Assembly: GCA_026182355.1 (NCBI GenBank)
Contig: JAPFBL010000048.1
Location: 1,116,001-1,180,000 of the forward strand
From: Hermatobates lingyangjiaoensis
Lineage: Eukaryota; Arthropoda; Insecta; Hemiptera; Hermatobatidae
Length of the DNA: 64,000 nt
Direction: 5' to 3'
The translations under genes were made by a program, and so were the position numbers. The notes under the pieces were generated by a model. The model saw only the letters and a list, made by a program, of their open reading frames with translations, ran no database searches and had not been told where the DNA came from. Positions 34,915 through 46,441 of the stretch are shown piece after piece (positions within the stretch are counted from its first letter, which is position 1; each line of letters starts with the position of its first letter).

Positions 34915-37900
34915 ATGGATCTTACTATTATTTTAGCTTTAGTTTCAGGATTAGTAATCTTAGTTTTGATCACATTTGTTCTTTTTAAATTCAAACAAAA
35001 TGGTAATTTATTGACAAGATATATTATGGCCATAGCTTTAGTTATGTATGACAACTTCAAAGATGGTATTTTATAATAATTGTTTAGATAAAACTGAAGA
35101 AGAAGAGCCAAGAGCCGATGTTCCCAGAAGTGCGCGAGCTCGTTTTAGAGCAGCACAACGTAGCACTCCAACAGATGTCCCTATTGAAGATGAGGAGACA
35201 GAAAAGTTAGGTGCCAAAAAACGTGCTAAATTGGAAGCTAAAGCGGAGAAAAAGGCCCAGCGAGAGGTAATGTGGTCTTGGGAAACTTATTTACATTGAA
35301 AGTCAAATATTTTGTTCACTTAATATACTTAATTAGTATTAATACAGAACATACTAAATAAACAAAACATAATAAATTCTATACAAGTTGTGTGTATACA
35401 GGACACACAATTTGCTTCATATTTGCGAAATCTGAATTATCTCAGGCCACTTTCCCTTCTGGTTTGCAATAAAGATTCTAAAAAGGTATGGAAGTAATGT
35501 AGCTTCATTTGAAAGGAAAATATTGATGTTAGTTAATTTTTTAGGCACATTCTTAGAGAGCACACTTCAAATAATAAAGTATATGAGTGTACAATGGAGG
35601 TTTTGGAAATCATGAGCTTTTATAGTGTTCTAATAACAAGGTTTGGGGTTTAATAATATTAAATGACGTAAAATGTGATATCCTAACGTTCAGTGTAAAT
35701 AATGAATTCCTCTAGAGCAGGGTTGTCCAACTTACAAAGCATTGAAAGGGCCATTAAAAATTCTGGATCTTCCAACTTCAGTTCAGTGGTGTCAGGATCT
35801 TCAAGATCAGTGGTGTCAGATGGAATATATCTATTGATAAATATAGGGTTTCTTTTCTTATTACAAAAAGTCGCTCCACGAACTTTCCTGCACTCAACCA
35901 CCTCAAATGGTTGAATAATAGCAAATCTCTTACTCTGCTTCTGTTTCTTGTAAAGAATCCTTAATTTTCTATGTTAAAGGGCTCAATTTCCACTTCGGGC
36001 CAGATTTATATTCGTAATTATGAGTTCGAAAACTTGATGGATTTCCCAATAGAGCTTCCTGGTTAATAATGTCTCATAAAGCAAAGCCTCGTAAATGTAT
36101 TTTCCCTTTTGTTGTCCCATAAAGAGAATGCAAGTCCCTCCTTACTGGAGAAACCTCCAAAAATAGTTCGTAGAAATATTAAGAGCTGACTAACATCTCT
36201 TTGATCAATACTCTCATCCTAACAAAGTGAAAAAAATGAGTTTTTTTTAAAACTTAGCAAGGATTTTTCTACTTGCTCACCAATATCAAAACTCCTTCTT
36301 TATATGGTTTTATGTGAAAGTGCCATTGATGATAATTTTTCCTCTGTTTTAGAATCTTCAAAAGCTTTTGTTCTTTCAATTGCACATGTTTAAATTAAAT
36401 TGCTATCAGTGAAAGGTCTTTTTGCCCTTTCCAGCTCAAAAGATACAGCATGGATGCGTATAAAAAAAAACGCTTGAGAATGTAATACTTTACTAAACAT
36501 ACCAGTTCATTGTTGAAACTTTTTCTTCAAATCTACAACTGTCGTATAAGTAGCATACTTATTTTAATGGATTGTTGACTAATAACTTATCAGATTATAG
36601 TATTTAGTATCTGTAACTTCCATACAGACAAAGCACGGCTGCAGCTTTCCATTATTGTGAATAATCAAGTTATTACTCTCTCAACTTTCCTTGTAACTCC
36701 TGTTTTCCCTATAACGTTTTACTGATTTTCCATCATTCTTGTGTCTCTATTTAAAATGCTTTGTGACATTGTGATTGTCTATATTAAAAATGTCTGAACT
36801 GATTGAAAGAATGGTTTGATTCGTTGGACTCTCTGTTATTTTATGTACTACCTAGGTCAGGTCTGGTCTAGAAGGTTCCAAATCCGGAATGTTCGGTGAT
36901 AGTTCTTATCTAGCAGTTAACTCAAGAACCAATCCCCTTCATACTCGTACATCACAACTCTCTAGCGTTTAAATTGAGTAGTACGAGTATATATTTTAAA
37001 GTATATATTTATACCAAGTAAATATACCATGGTAAATATAAGCATATTTTGTATAAATCTCTTTCAAAAGGAAGGAGTTAAGAAGTTTTTTTTTCTTTTT
37101 TGTTTCTGATAAGCTCTTGCTGACGAAAGGGCATTGCGGGTCGTAAGCTAGTAATCTTGACCTAGAGTTACTTGAACATTTCGATTCATTTTACTTAAGT
37201 AATTTATTAATATATTGTTACTGTTATCTAGGCTGAAGAAAGAGAGAGAGAGGAAAAAAAGAAGAAAAAAGAACAGCTAGATGAAGAAAGAAAAAAGCAG
37301 GAGGAGCAAGAAGAACTTGAGGAAGCAAAACGAGAAGAAGAAGAACGAAAGCTGAAGAGGAGAGAGCAAGAAAAGAACATGAAGAATATCTTAAAATGAA
37401 GGCTGCTTTTAATGTTGAAGAAGAAGGCTTTGATGAAGAAGATATCAATACGGATGATTTATTGAAAAACTTCATAAATTACATTAAGGTAATTAAGAAA
37501 TATTGTTCTTTTTTGTTGAATAAAATTAATGAGTCCTAACACACTCCTGGTTTGACTATAGTAATTAAGAAGTTATTTTATTTTTGTTTACTTCATATTT
37601 TTATGAACAAAATTGGACAAAAAAAATCGAGTTTTGGATTTTCTGAAATTTTAGAATTACATTGAATTTAGCAAATTTAATTAATTGCAATTTTTAGTTA
37701 TCTTTATTTTTATAATTTGTAGTTATTATAACTAAAATCTCAGAGAGAAAGCAGAGACACAGGATATCAAAAACTGACTACCTACTTGAATTTATTTAGC
37801 TGTGGTGATTTCTTATGTTATAGAGTCACATATGTTTATTGTGACATCTCTGAATGTCTATAAAGATTGATATTTTACAATTAAGACGGAATATGATAGT

Positions 37901-40557
37901 TAACGACAGAACGAACCACAGTAAGAAATTTAGAAATGAAATAAGATCCATTCGTTCAAATAATTGGTTCTCATTAGAGGTTATACAATGTTACATTCAC
38001 TATCAGGTAATCCCAATATTTACAAATCTGGTAATTCAAACATCAGATAATTGTAATTAACATTACATGTTTTAATTATTAACAGTTTATGAATGACATT
38101 TTTAAATAAAACTTTACCCGCACAGAAGTTAAAAACAATAATAACAGCTTGAAAAAATATACTCAAAGTTAGTTAAATAAAACGAAAGTAATAATAAGAT
38201 ATAAATAATTAATTTTTAATTTTATAAAGGTGAATAAAAACATAAATTTAAATATTACATAATGTAGTGCAATCAGTTATTATGTGGTATTTACTCATTG
38301 TAGGGTAAAAATCTAATGAAATGGTCTCCACATATAAAACTTTTAATGTTAAGAACACTACGTGTTCGAAACGCGTTGTTTATATCATTAAAAGTTTTAT
38401 ATGTGGAGACCATTTCATTAGATTTTTACCCTACAATGTTTAAATATTACAACAAAACATGTTTAGTGAACTGGGGGAAATATTGTTATTGAACAGCGTT
38501 TCTCTATCGTTTTACCCTTGCATAACCCTTAAAATAAGTTACATCTCTGAAGGAACCCCTGTACAATATTCCATTATTTTCATATTACTTAGTGCCAACG
38601 TTGAAGTTGACAGCGTTCGAAACTGGTCCAGAATATTAGAACAAATGTTAATTATTGGACTTATTTTTATGAAATATTTTTCTCGGAAGATTGAAGTTGT
38701 TAAATATTGTTGATATTATTGGTAATGGTTTTCACCATAGATATTGACTGACTAAAATTAATTTAAATAGGAAAACAAAGTGGTAGCTCTGGACGAGCTG
38801 GCCTCCCACTTCCGTCTCAAAACTCAGGCGGCCATAGACAGGATTAAAGACCTTCAAGAATCTGGTCAGCTTACAGGTACAAACTTATCTTTATTGTTTT
38901 TTATTTGAACTGCAAAATCAAATACATTTAAACAAGGTAAAGCCTATTGTCATAAGAAACTTCATAGAGTAGGTTTGGTTGCAGTGACCGTCCCAGAAGA
39001 GAACTCTCATAGGCCACAAACTGGCCCCTTGTGATACTACAAAAAAGAATATGTCTTAACCCCCCCCTCTCAATGCACTTGAACCATCCCGAGAGAATAT
39101 TAACTTGATTAGGTCCCTGACAGTGGATAAAGTTCTCTAGATTGTCATAGAACTACTGCCCTCTCCTGCCTTCATTGAGCCAGACTAGGGTATTGACAAA
39201 GAAAGTGAGGAACAGATTCTCCTGTTAGTTACCTATTATGTTCCGGTGTACCAGAACCCAAATGAGGGTTTGACTATTCCCCAGACAGGTCCAGTATTGT
39301 TAAGTTTTTGAATAATACCCAATGCTTTGATTGGGGTGGTCTTAAGACAGCCAGTAATGTATAGCTTTACACCTTTCCGAACTGTTAAAGGTAGATACCT
39401 ACTTTCTAGGCTCCGCCATCCAATCACACTATAAAACAAAATGGATCTAATTATCCCCTTATACATCCAATAAATAGTCTTTAGATTTATCCTCACCTCT
39501 TACACATAGCCCTACCGCATGAGTATCGAGTATATGGTATATGGCCTTCGTAGCACGTTCTTCCATGTTGGGCTTCCAGCAAAGCTTCTTTTCTAGGATA
39601 AACCCCAGATAGTTTGCCTGATTCGAAAAACCCAATCGGATACCACGCAAGAATAACTCTTTTCCTGTTAAAGAGGACAACTTTAATCTTTTCCGTATTA
39701 ACGTTTACTCCATTTTACATCATTGAGTAAAACATCTGAAAAGTATTACTCGAAACATTCATAAGATTACTGCGTAAAATGCTTACTTATTATTTTATAA
39801 TCTGGTGTATGTCAATTTTTTTTGTTGAGGAGGAAATGTTGAAAAAATATGGAGTGGACTATGTTTAATTTTACTCTAAGTAAAAGTATAATCAAATTCA
39901 TAAATTAATTGATTTATTCTGGTGTGTTGCCTATCATTTTGACAATTTTATGATGAAATGAATTGAATGGTTTTGAATCAATGAAAATGTCTGAACTCTG
40001 TGTTGAGAGGACAAGGTATCACAGTGGCTTACTGCTCTCCTCTGGAATGGTAGATCCGGGTTTAATACCCACAGCGGCCCTCGATTTTGAACTCGTCATC
40101 CCTCAGAGAAGACGTTAAAGCGTTAGTCCCGAGTCCGTGTCATGTCAGGTACGGTACTCGGTAAAGATCCCTACTGTAAATATATTTACATTTAGGATTC
40201 CCAATGTAGAATCAATTCGGTAATGTGGCCCACCCATTGTTAAAATGGGTGCCAAAAATAGAGCCGCATTTTCTTTACCTAAAAGGTTAAATCCTATAAG
40301 TGTGGGCATTGGAGAAAGAAAAAAATATCTTTATTTTTCTACTATATAGTTATAACTCATTATATTTAGAATGTGCATTTTAATGTAGCATGTTGTAATG
40401 TATAGGTGTGATTGACGATCGAGGCAAGTTTATCTACGTATCGCAGGCAGAGCTTGAGGCTGTAGCCAAGTTCGTGAAGCAGCGAGGTAGAGTGTCGATA
40501 GCAGAACTGGTGGAGAACAGTCAGCGACTCGTCAACCTCAATCCTCTTCAAACCTAA
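34915..40557 (+). CDS. Ddrgk1: DDRGK domain protein 1 (UFBP1), frameshift in exon 3
   Basis: Exons 34915-35002, 35088-35266, 37232-37488, 38771-38876 and 40406-40557 (TAA). The protein anchors the UFL1 E3 ligase at the ER for UFMylation (ribosome and ER quality control; family knowledge). Exon 1 encodes an N-terminal membrane helix (about residues 3-26, no cleavage site). Exons 2-3 encode a highly charged Glu/Lys/Arg coiled coil. The end of exon 3 through exon 5 encode the PCI/winged-helix region: [31 protein letters not shown] and [20 protein letters not shown], which contains the DDRGK name motif. Expected length is about 260 aa. Exon 3 starts in frame AEERERE but must change frame near 37346-37352: the entry frame stops at about 37396-37398, whereas the other frame carries the conserved [21 protein letters not shown] and itself stops at 37282-37284. 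One base appears to be missing. A sequencing error is more likely than a pseudogene because all splice sites and other exons are intact. Confidence 0.93.
35700..36000. repeat. Possible hAT-type remnant in DDRGK1 intron
   Basis: GAGCAGGGTTGTCCAAC at 35716 resembles the terminal sequence of many hAT elements. Further on, GGGCTCAATTTCCACTTCGG GCCAG-like sequence near 35980-36003 resembles the subterminal GGGCC segments. The far end and a target duplication were not found, so the assignment is tentative. Confidence 0.35.
38299..38435. repeat. Perfect 50-bp inverted repeat, 37-nt loop
   Basis: 38299-38348 and 38386-38435 are exact reverse complements (TGTAGGGTAAAAATCTAATG at the outer end). The loop holds AACACTACGTGTTCGAAACG. 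The flank and outer arm (from AATCAGTTATTATGTGGTAT at 38271) recur in single, diverged form at 41048-41110. It lies in the DDRGK1 intron 37489-38770. Confidence 0.9.
38965..39125 (-). repeat. SINE-like fragment
   Basis: GTGACCGTCCCAGAAGAGAAC matches the flank of the minus-strand SINE at 5480-5500, and TACTACAAAAAAG, CAATGCACTTGAACCATCCC are weakly like the SINE body. Assignment is tentative. It lies in the last DDRGK1 intron. Confidence 0.3.
39236..39690 (-). mobile_element. LINE reverse transcriptase C-terminal fragment
   Basis: On the minus strand [20 protein letters not shown] and [12 protein letters not shown] are followed, after a frame change near 39480, by [27 protein letters not shown] and [16 protein letters not shown]. 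This is the thumb/post-RT region common to Jockey/R1/I-type non-LTR retrotransposons (pattern YLGVxLDxKLxW ... YTxxVRPxLxYG ... TGAxRTTPxxAL). It lies antisense in the last DDRGK1 intron and is frameshifted. Confidence 0.8.
40008..40262 (+). repeat. tRNA-derived SINE
   Basis: The head has ATCACAGTGGCTTACTGCTC and a B-box-like GATCCGGGTTTAATACCC. The body has GAGAAGACGTTAAAGCG, GTACTCGGTAAAGATCCC, CAATGTAGAATC and CCCATTGTTAAAATGGGTGC. It belongs to the same superfamily as 47999-48305 but differs after GTAGAATC, so it is a separate subfamily. Confidence 0.7.
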
Positions 40558-43500
40558 ACCAATCAGCTACTTCCTTAAAACTTAACTTATTTTGAATGTG
40601 CAATCGAATGCAAAAAAAAAACTCTTGTTTAATCGAGATAACTGTACCATCGTTCTAGACTGATTTCTTCGGTCATTTACAATTCTTTTTATTTACATTT
40701 TGAGTACTCTATCTTTTCATGATATTCAAATCTTGATTTTTGCTTCCACTGCTTAAACCAATTCAGAATGTAATATGTTTAGAACTTGACAACGCATTAT
40801 AAACTGAAACTTGTAAAAATGGTACCGAATGAAACCTGAGATTCTTGCATCATGAAAACCCCCAAGAGCTGAAATAGTGACTCCCAACCTTCTTTTCTTT
40901 ACCATTGAACTTCCCGTGTTTCAATTACAAATTCGAGTGATAGTATTTTGTGATTGTATTATAAGTAAAATACTCAACTATTTATTTTTATTGACTATAT
41001 CGCTGCATAATGCCAAGAGTAAAATCATTTTTAACTCTAAGGTAGTGTAATCAGTTATTATGTGGTATTTACTTATTGTAGAGTAAAATGTAAATGAAAT
41101 AGTCTGCCACTGCTAAAATTAAACTTCTCTTAGAGACTTTTTTATCAACTTTTTACCATACAATCAGTTCTAACTACATTAATTTACGATAAAAGTTCAT
41201 TAAAACTATTCTTCGTTATACAGAAGTCTTTAAATATGACTTCATAATGTTATTGCAATCCTGTCATTTCTGTAATTAATTTTTTTTTTTAAGAACAATT
41301 CTTTTAATGAATTTAGTTTGAGGTATGTCAATCTTTTCTCCTCGTTATATACTTCACAGTAAGTCTCCTTAAATGAGCTGTCATACTAATTTTACTCTTT
41401 ATTTATGGAAATTTTAGCTCTTGTGAGGAAAAACTGTGAATGTTAAAAAATTAAATTTTACTATAAACTTAATTCGGTAATATGAAAGTAATTTTAAATT
41501 GACCTCTCTCTTAAAAATCAAGTGAATACTAAAGCTCCTAAAACCATTCATTCAAAGTGTGTTAATTTTATTCTTATTAAGGATTTGTTCTTTAATTTTG
41601 TTACATCTCTTTTTGTAAAAAATTAGTAATTTAAAACTGTACAGTTTAATTCTAACCCTCTAATTAGGAACTTCTGCCATTATTTATTAATTGATTTCAT
41701 ATTGCTAATGTGAAATTAAAACTACTGCATCTGATAAAGAAAAATTGTTGATAAATTCTGATTTTCATAGCTATTGTAAATAAAAAGTTTACCGAATATT
41801 TTAGTTTACCTATGTATCATTTATTACATATAAATACTCATAAATCTGAAGTGAAAAAAGAAATATCCACCGTACGTCAAACGTTAACTTTAGAAACTAC
41901 CTATGAACTCTATCCCCCAAAATGGTTACATATTCATATGGAAATTAATATGGAGAGTTGACTGATTAACAACAATCTATCTATCTGGTGTTTAATTCTA
42001 TTCAAGCTGATCTGAGGCTGCTGTGGCTATTTGTGGACTCAAGAAACAGCCAATTGATCAAGCAACTGTTATTACTAATATTCAAACTGACTCATGTGCT
42101 GCGCCGTTGTAACAAATTAACCAAATTTTTTCTCTGAAAGAACTGTTAAATTCCAATGGATCCTGGTAATGAGGCATAGCTTAGCGGATAAATTGGCCAA
42201 GATTGGTACAAGCAGGTTTCAACTATATGATTATCTAATACTTGACGCAGCTAAATGGAGTTGTCACAATATGCACTTTTATTTGTTGCTGCGGAAACAC
42301 CCAATAGATGGATCCATTACTCGAAAGTGGTTGTAAATCTCTTCTCGACATGGCTACTTGGAAGCACCTCTCTTCCAAATTGTATGCCCATCGACGATGC
42401 CTATATGTGCAAGATTGACTGACATAACTACATAATAAAATTTGGAGTGGTCCACATTTTTTTCAATTATAATCAAAATGTGATTGATAGACATGTTTGT
42501 TCAAAACTATTACTAAACACTTGGACGGTATGACTCACAAACCATAATATTTTCCATATCTAACCAAACCATTCATCACCTTCGAAAACATCATTAAATA
42601 AATGACTGGTGTTGATTTTTTTATATTTAAGCATTGTATTCTTATTATATACATATTAACTTATTGAAACATCTCAGATTACTTTTTCCTTAATTTATCC
42701 AATTAACTATTTCTTTTATTTTTCAAATTTCATTTATTACAATTTTATTTCACTCGATTCTCCCAAAAAAAATCCTAAGTCAATCTAAACAAAACAGCAG
42801 GTTATTCATTATTCCTAGATGAGTTTTCAAATTGTTATAGCTCAATTGCCTTTGCTAGTAATACAAATTTTTGAAATTTTGGTGTACCTTCCTAATTCTA
42901 AACTGATCTTTTGGACAAAATTTCATGATTGTGTTCATATAATTTCAAGAATAAAGTATTCAGCTCATCCTCTCAAATAGTAATATGTATGTATTGGTGG
43001 AATAGTTTCATTACGTTCAGCTAAATGGTGTGAACTGCATCCGTTCAAATATTTCAGAATCACCAAGTCAACATTTTTAGATTTTAGTTCAAAAAATAAA
43101 TTTCTTATTGAAAAATTCTAAAATTTGTTTATTTATTGCTAATATAATTGTTTTATATTAGTTATTATTTGTTTTATTATTAAAAATTTCATAATAATTG
43201 CAAAATTTCAACATCCTAGAGTTAGTAGTTTCAGAAAAAAAAATGCTGTGTATTATCAAATTTTTGCCAAAAAAATGACTTTCTCATGGTGCTTTACTAT
43301 TCATAAACAATAGGGCACATTTAAATTACAAAACCTAATTTTCAGTCAAAGGGGAGTTGATTACCTATCAAACTGTGTGGATCGTAGCGTCCCATAAACT
43401 TTTAGATTCACGTGCACACCCACCCATACAAACATGATCGAAAAAACGTCCTGAAAAGGACTTACATGATTACTATACTTATAGTAAAATAAACAGCACC

Positions 43501-44357
43501 CAAATTGGCCTACGCAAACAAGCTTATCTAGAGGGAGGCATGACTATTGTCCTACCTCTAACATGGATTAATTAGTAATCCATCATACTTTTTTTTATAA
43601 ACGAAGATCAATTTGACGTCTATTGAGCCTGCTACAACTAGAAACGCTTCTATTTTTACATTAAAGACTATTTTACATGATTTCATGAAAGGGTTCTATC
43701 ATGTTTCTTTGCTCTCTTGTAAAGAATTATTAATTATAAAACAGTAAAAATAAGTTAACTCTGATGTGGTTGGTTCCTGGACAGAATAGAATATAAAGGA
43801 ATAAGGCAGTGGACAGGTGGGGAAAAAACTGGAGTCAAACAAACCTGTGGCCCCTGGTTGGTGCACTTTTGCACAACACTCCACTTTGTCAAGGATGCAA
43901 TTGCAGAATGGATGAAGAAGGTAGCAGATATAAATGTCTGCAAACAACCTAATCTAAAAGGATTGTTTAAACTTAATTTTTATAGATAATAATAATTCTC
44001 AAAGGAAGGATTTATAATTACATGTCGAATACCTAACAGGGCATAATCCTCTTAACCAACTCATGAATGGTGCAATTAACATCATACGATGAATACAGAC
44101 TGTTGGGAAGAGACAGAAACGTATGAAAAGAACACATCCCAGCGAATGCAATGAAAGAACTTTTAAGAAGTTGTTGATTTTTGGTAATTACACCTAAGGT
44201 CTACAGAAGTGGCAGACACTTCTTTAAGGACAATTATAAATTTCATTAAAGAACTTGAAATCTGAACGACAATGGGATGCACTGACAATATGACCCCAGT
44301 GGACACAAGACTGATGAGATTCAGGCCCCTAATTTAGTAATGATAATGCCAAGAATG
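40558..44357. other. Convergent intergenic region DDRGK1/SMYD5, left part
   Basis: After the DDRGK1 stop there is AT-rich DNA with no recognised gene. It contains the single-arm copy of the 38299 palindrome (41048-41110), a LINE RNase H remnant (42000-42350) and a dispersed repeat (43310-43490). No convincing polyadenylation signal was assigned to DDRGK1. Confidence 0.4.
42000..42350 (+). mobile_element. LINE RNase H remnant
   Basis: In one plus-strand frame the reading WILVMRHSLADKLAKIGTS matches the end of the RNase H domain of non-LTR retrotransposons (W.PGH.G..GNE.AD.LAK.G). It continues without stop to HPIDGSITRKWL. Upstream sequence is broken by stops. Weak but recognisable. Confidence 0.5.
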
Positions 44358-44365
44358 TTCTAGAT

Positions 44366-44795
44366 CAGGCGTGGGGAACCTGCGGCCTTAAGGTCGTATG
44401 TGGTCTTTTGAACCATGACATGCGGCCTTCAGCAGTTTATTGAGAATTGCTTCAAAATATAAAGAATTACAATTATGTTAATAAAGTCAAAAAAATTCTG
44501 GCATTTAGGAAGGAGACTATTCATGAATCATTACTTCAAAAGTGTAAGCTTTTAGAAAAAGATTTTCCTGAGTTAACAGAGGTAATAAACAAAGGTAATG
44601 AATGAGGACACTGCTGAATCTTTTGAAAGATGAGAAACAGTTTTGAATGTGCTGATCGAGTAATATAATAATAGATGCAAGGCTTTTACAATATAAATAT
44701 TATACAAGAATTTGCTTGCCCATTCGAGGTGGCCTTTTGGGGAAATGGACAGTGCTACAATGGCCTTTACTCTAAGAAAGGCTCCCCCACCCCTG
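44366..44795. mobile_element. hAT-type MITE with 8-bp target duplication
   Basis: The ends CAGGCGTGGGGAACCTGCGG and (inverted) CAGGGGTGGGGGAGCCTTTC form terminal repeats. They are flanked by the exact 8-bp duplication TTCTAGAT at 44358-44365 and 44796-44803. Length is 430 bp with no transposase. Terminal CAGGSGTGGGG and an 8-bp duplication are diagnostic of the hAT superfamily. Confidence 0.88.
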
Positions 44796-46441
44796 TTCTA
44801 GATGAATAGTTTGAAGTTCGTTACAACTGATTAACATAGGCATAGCTGCATTTGAACAAATGAACATTAATTATATATCAGCTTGATATTACGTCTACAA
44901 ATACGTCTACGTTGAAGTAGACTACACTTCAGATTTTTTTCTCCTGTTTGCGAAATTTTTTACAACAAACACCAAGAGTGCGGTTTTTCTTTCACAATCT
45001 TATATGAGTCTTAAAACTGAAAGCAAACGTTACCACTCTAGTATAAGTACATATTAGAGTTCAGTTGATTCAGTTTAATTCTTATTAATTAAATAAAAGG
45101 AATCACTGTTAAGTGAACAATACTTGTAATGACAAAAATTGTTTAATACAGATAATACAATGTTTCAACATATAATTACCTTTTTTAAAAAAAAACTTTA
45201 AAAACATTATATAATTGGGAGATTATAGAATGTATGATAGTCTATTTAAAATAATACTATTTTGTAATAAATAATACAATTTCAAATACATTTGAAATCG
45301 TTGTATTTAAATACATTTCAGATACATTTCAAAACGTTGAGAGCAAAAGGTAATTACTAATAATAGTTAATTATAATTCCAGGTTTTGCTGAATAATAAT
45401 TTTTATTATTAAAGATTGCTTTATCAGAAAGTTTCAGAGTTAGTTTTTGCTTTACAATTACTATTTATATGGTCTATTAAACTTTTTTATTCAGCTCTCT
45501 TTTAAAGAGGGTTCAAATTATTCGTTCACAATATTGTCATAAGGAAAATAAAAACAAGAAATACGATTTACGTGAATAGCGTTTCGACTACTAGACGGAT
45601 TATGTATTATTGTGCCGGATGCCTGTATCAAAGTGAGATTACAAAACTTGTAGTATTTCTTGAAAGCACTAAGAGCGATTATCCAGCACATATTAACGTT
45701 TCACCTTCATGTTTATTGAAATAACATTTTTTATTCTTCAAATCTTCTGCGTGTTAGTCACTCATCCAGCTATTCAGACTTTATCCATCGCATCGGTAAA
45801 ATTACAAACGATTACAAATCTCTTTTGTAAAACTACAAAACTGAGATAGCTCAGTTTTTAAAGCACTTATCGAATCGGTTATTTTGCATCCGTTACTTGT
45901 TTTTCTTTGTGAGTTAACCCTTGACAATCATGGCTTGTTAGAGGGCACACAATGTAATAACATGGTTTTCCTACTCATTATTTGGGATTACCGGTTATAG
46001 GAAGGTTAATTGATTAAGCTTCATATACTATGAAGTTCATTGATTAACAATACGCTATATACATTTTTTAGTATTTTATTAATTAGAATGATTGCGTTTA
46101 ACTAGCTTCGATACCTTGTTTGACCAAAGTATATATGCAATCAAACGTTGGCTAATTCTCCTCGATACGCTAAGAAAGCCTCTTGAGCAATCCATTTTCG
46201 CGTAAAAAATGATCAGATAGTATCGACAATTCAAATTTTAAACATTTTCCTGATAACATTTTCTATGGATAGAGTAACATGGTTCGGTTAGAATTTTCGC
46301 TTTTCAGCTTCAAATATTTCTTTTCTTCTAATGTATTAGAACAACTGAAGATATTTTTCCTAAATGAATAGTGAAAAAAAATAAATAAATGTTTCACAGA
46401 ACAAAAGACAAGTAATAAAGGATTGAAGATTAAACGATTTT

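Noticed and set aside
37224..37475. 83-codon minus-strand Ser/Leu-rich frame
   Set aside because: Complement of the Glu/Lys-rich coiled-coil exon of DDRGK1; purine-rich coding DNA leaves open complementary frames.
45838..45910. Sequence resembling a tRNA (GAGATAGCTCAGTTTTTAAAGC)
   Set aside because: No convincing acceptor stem pairing, anticodon arm or B box at the right distance; not called as a tRNA or SINE.
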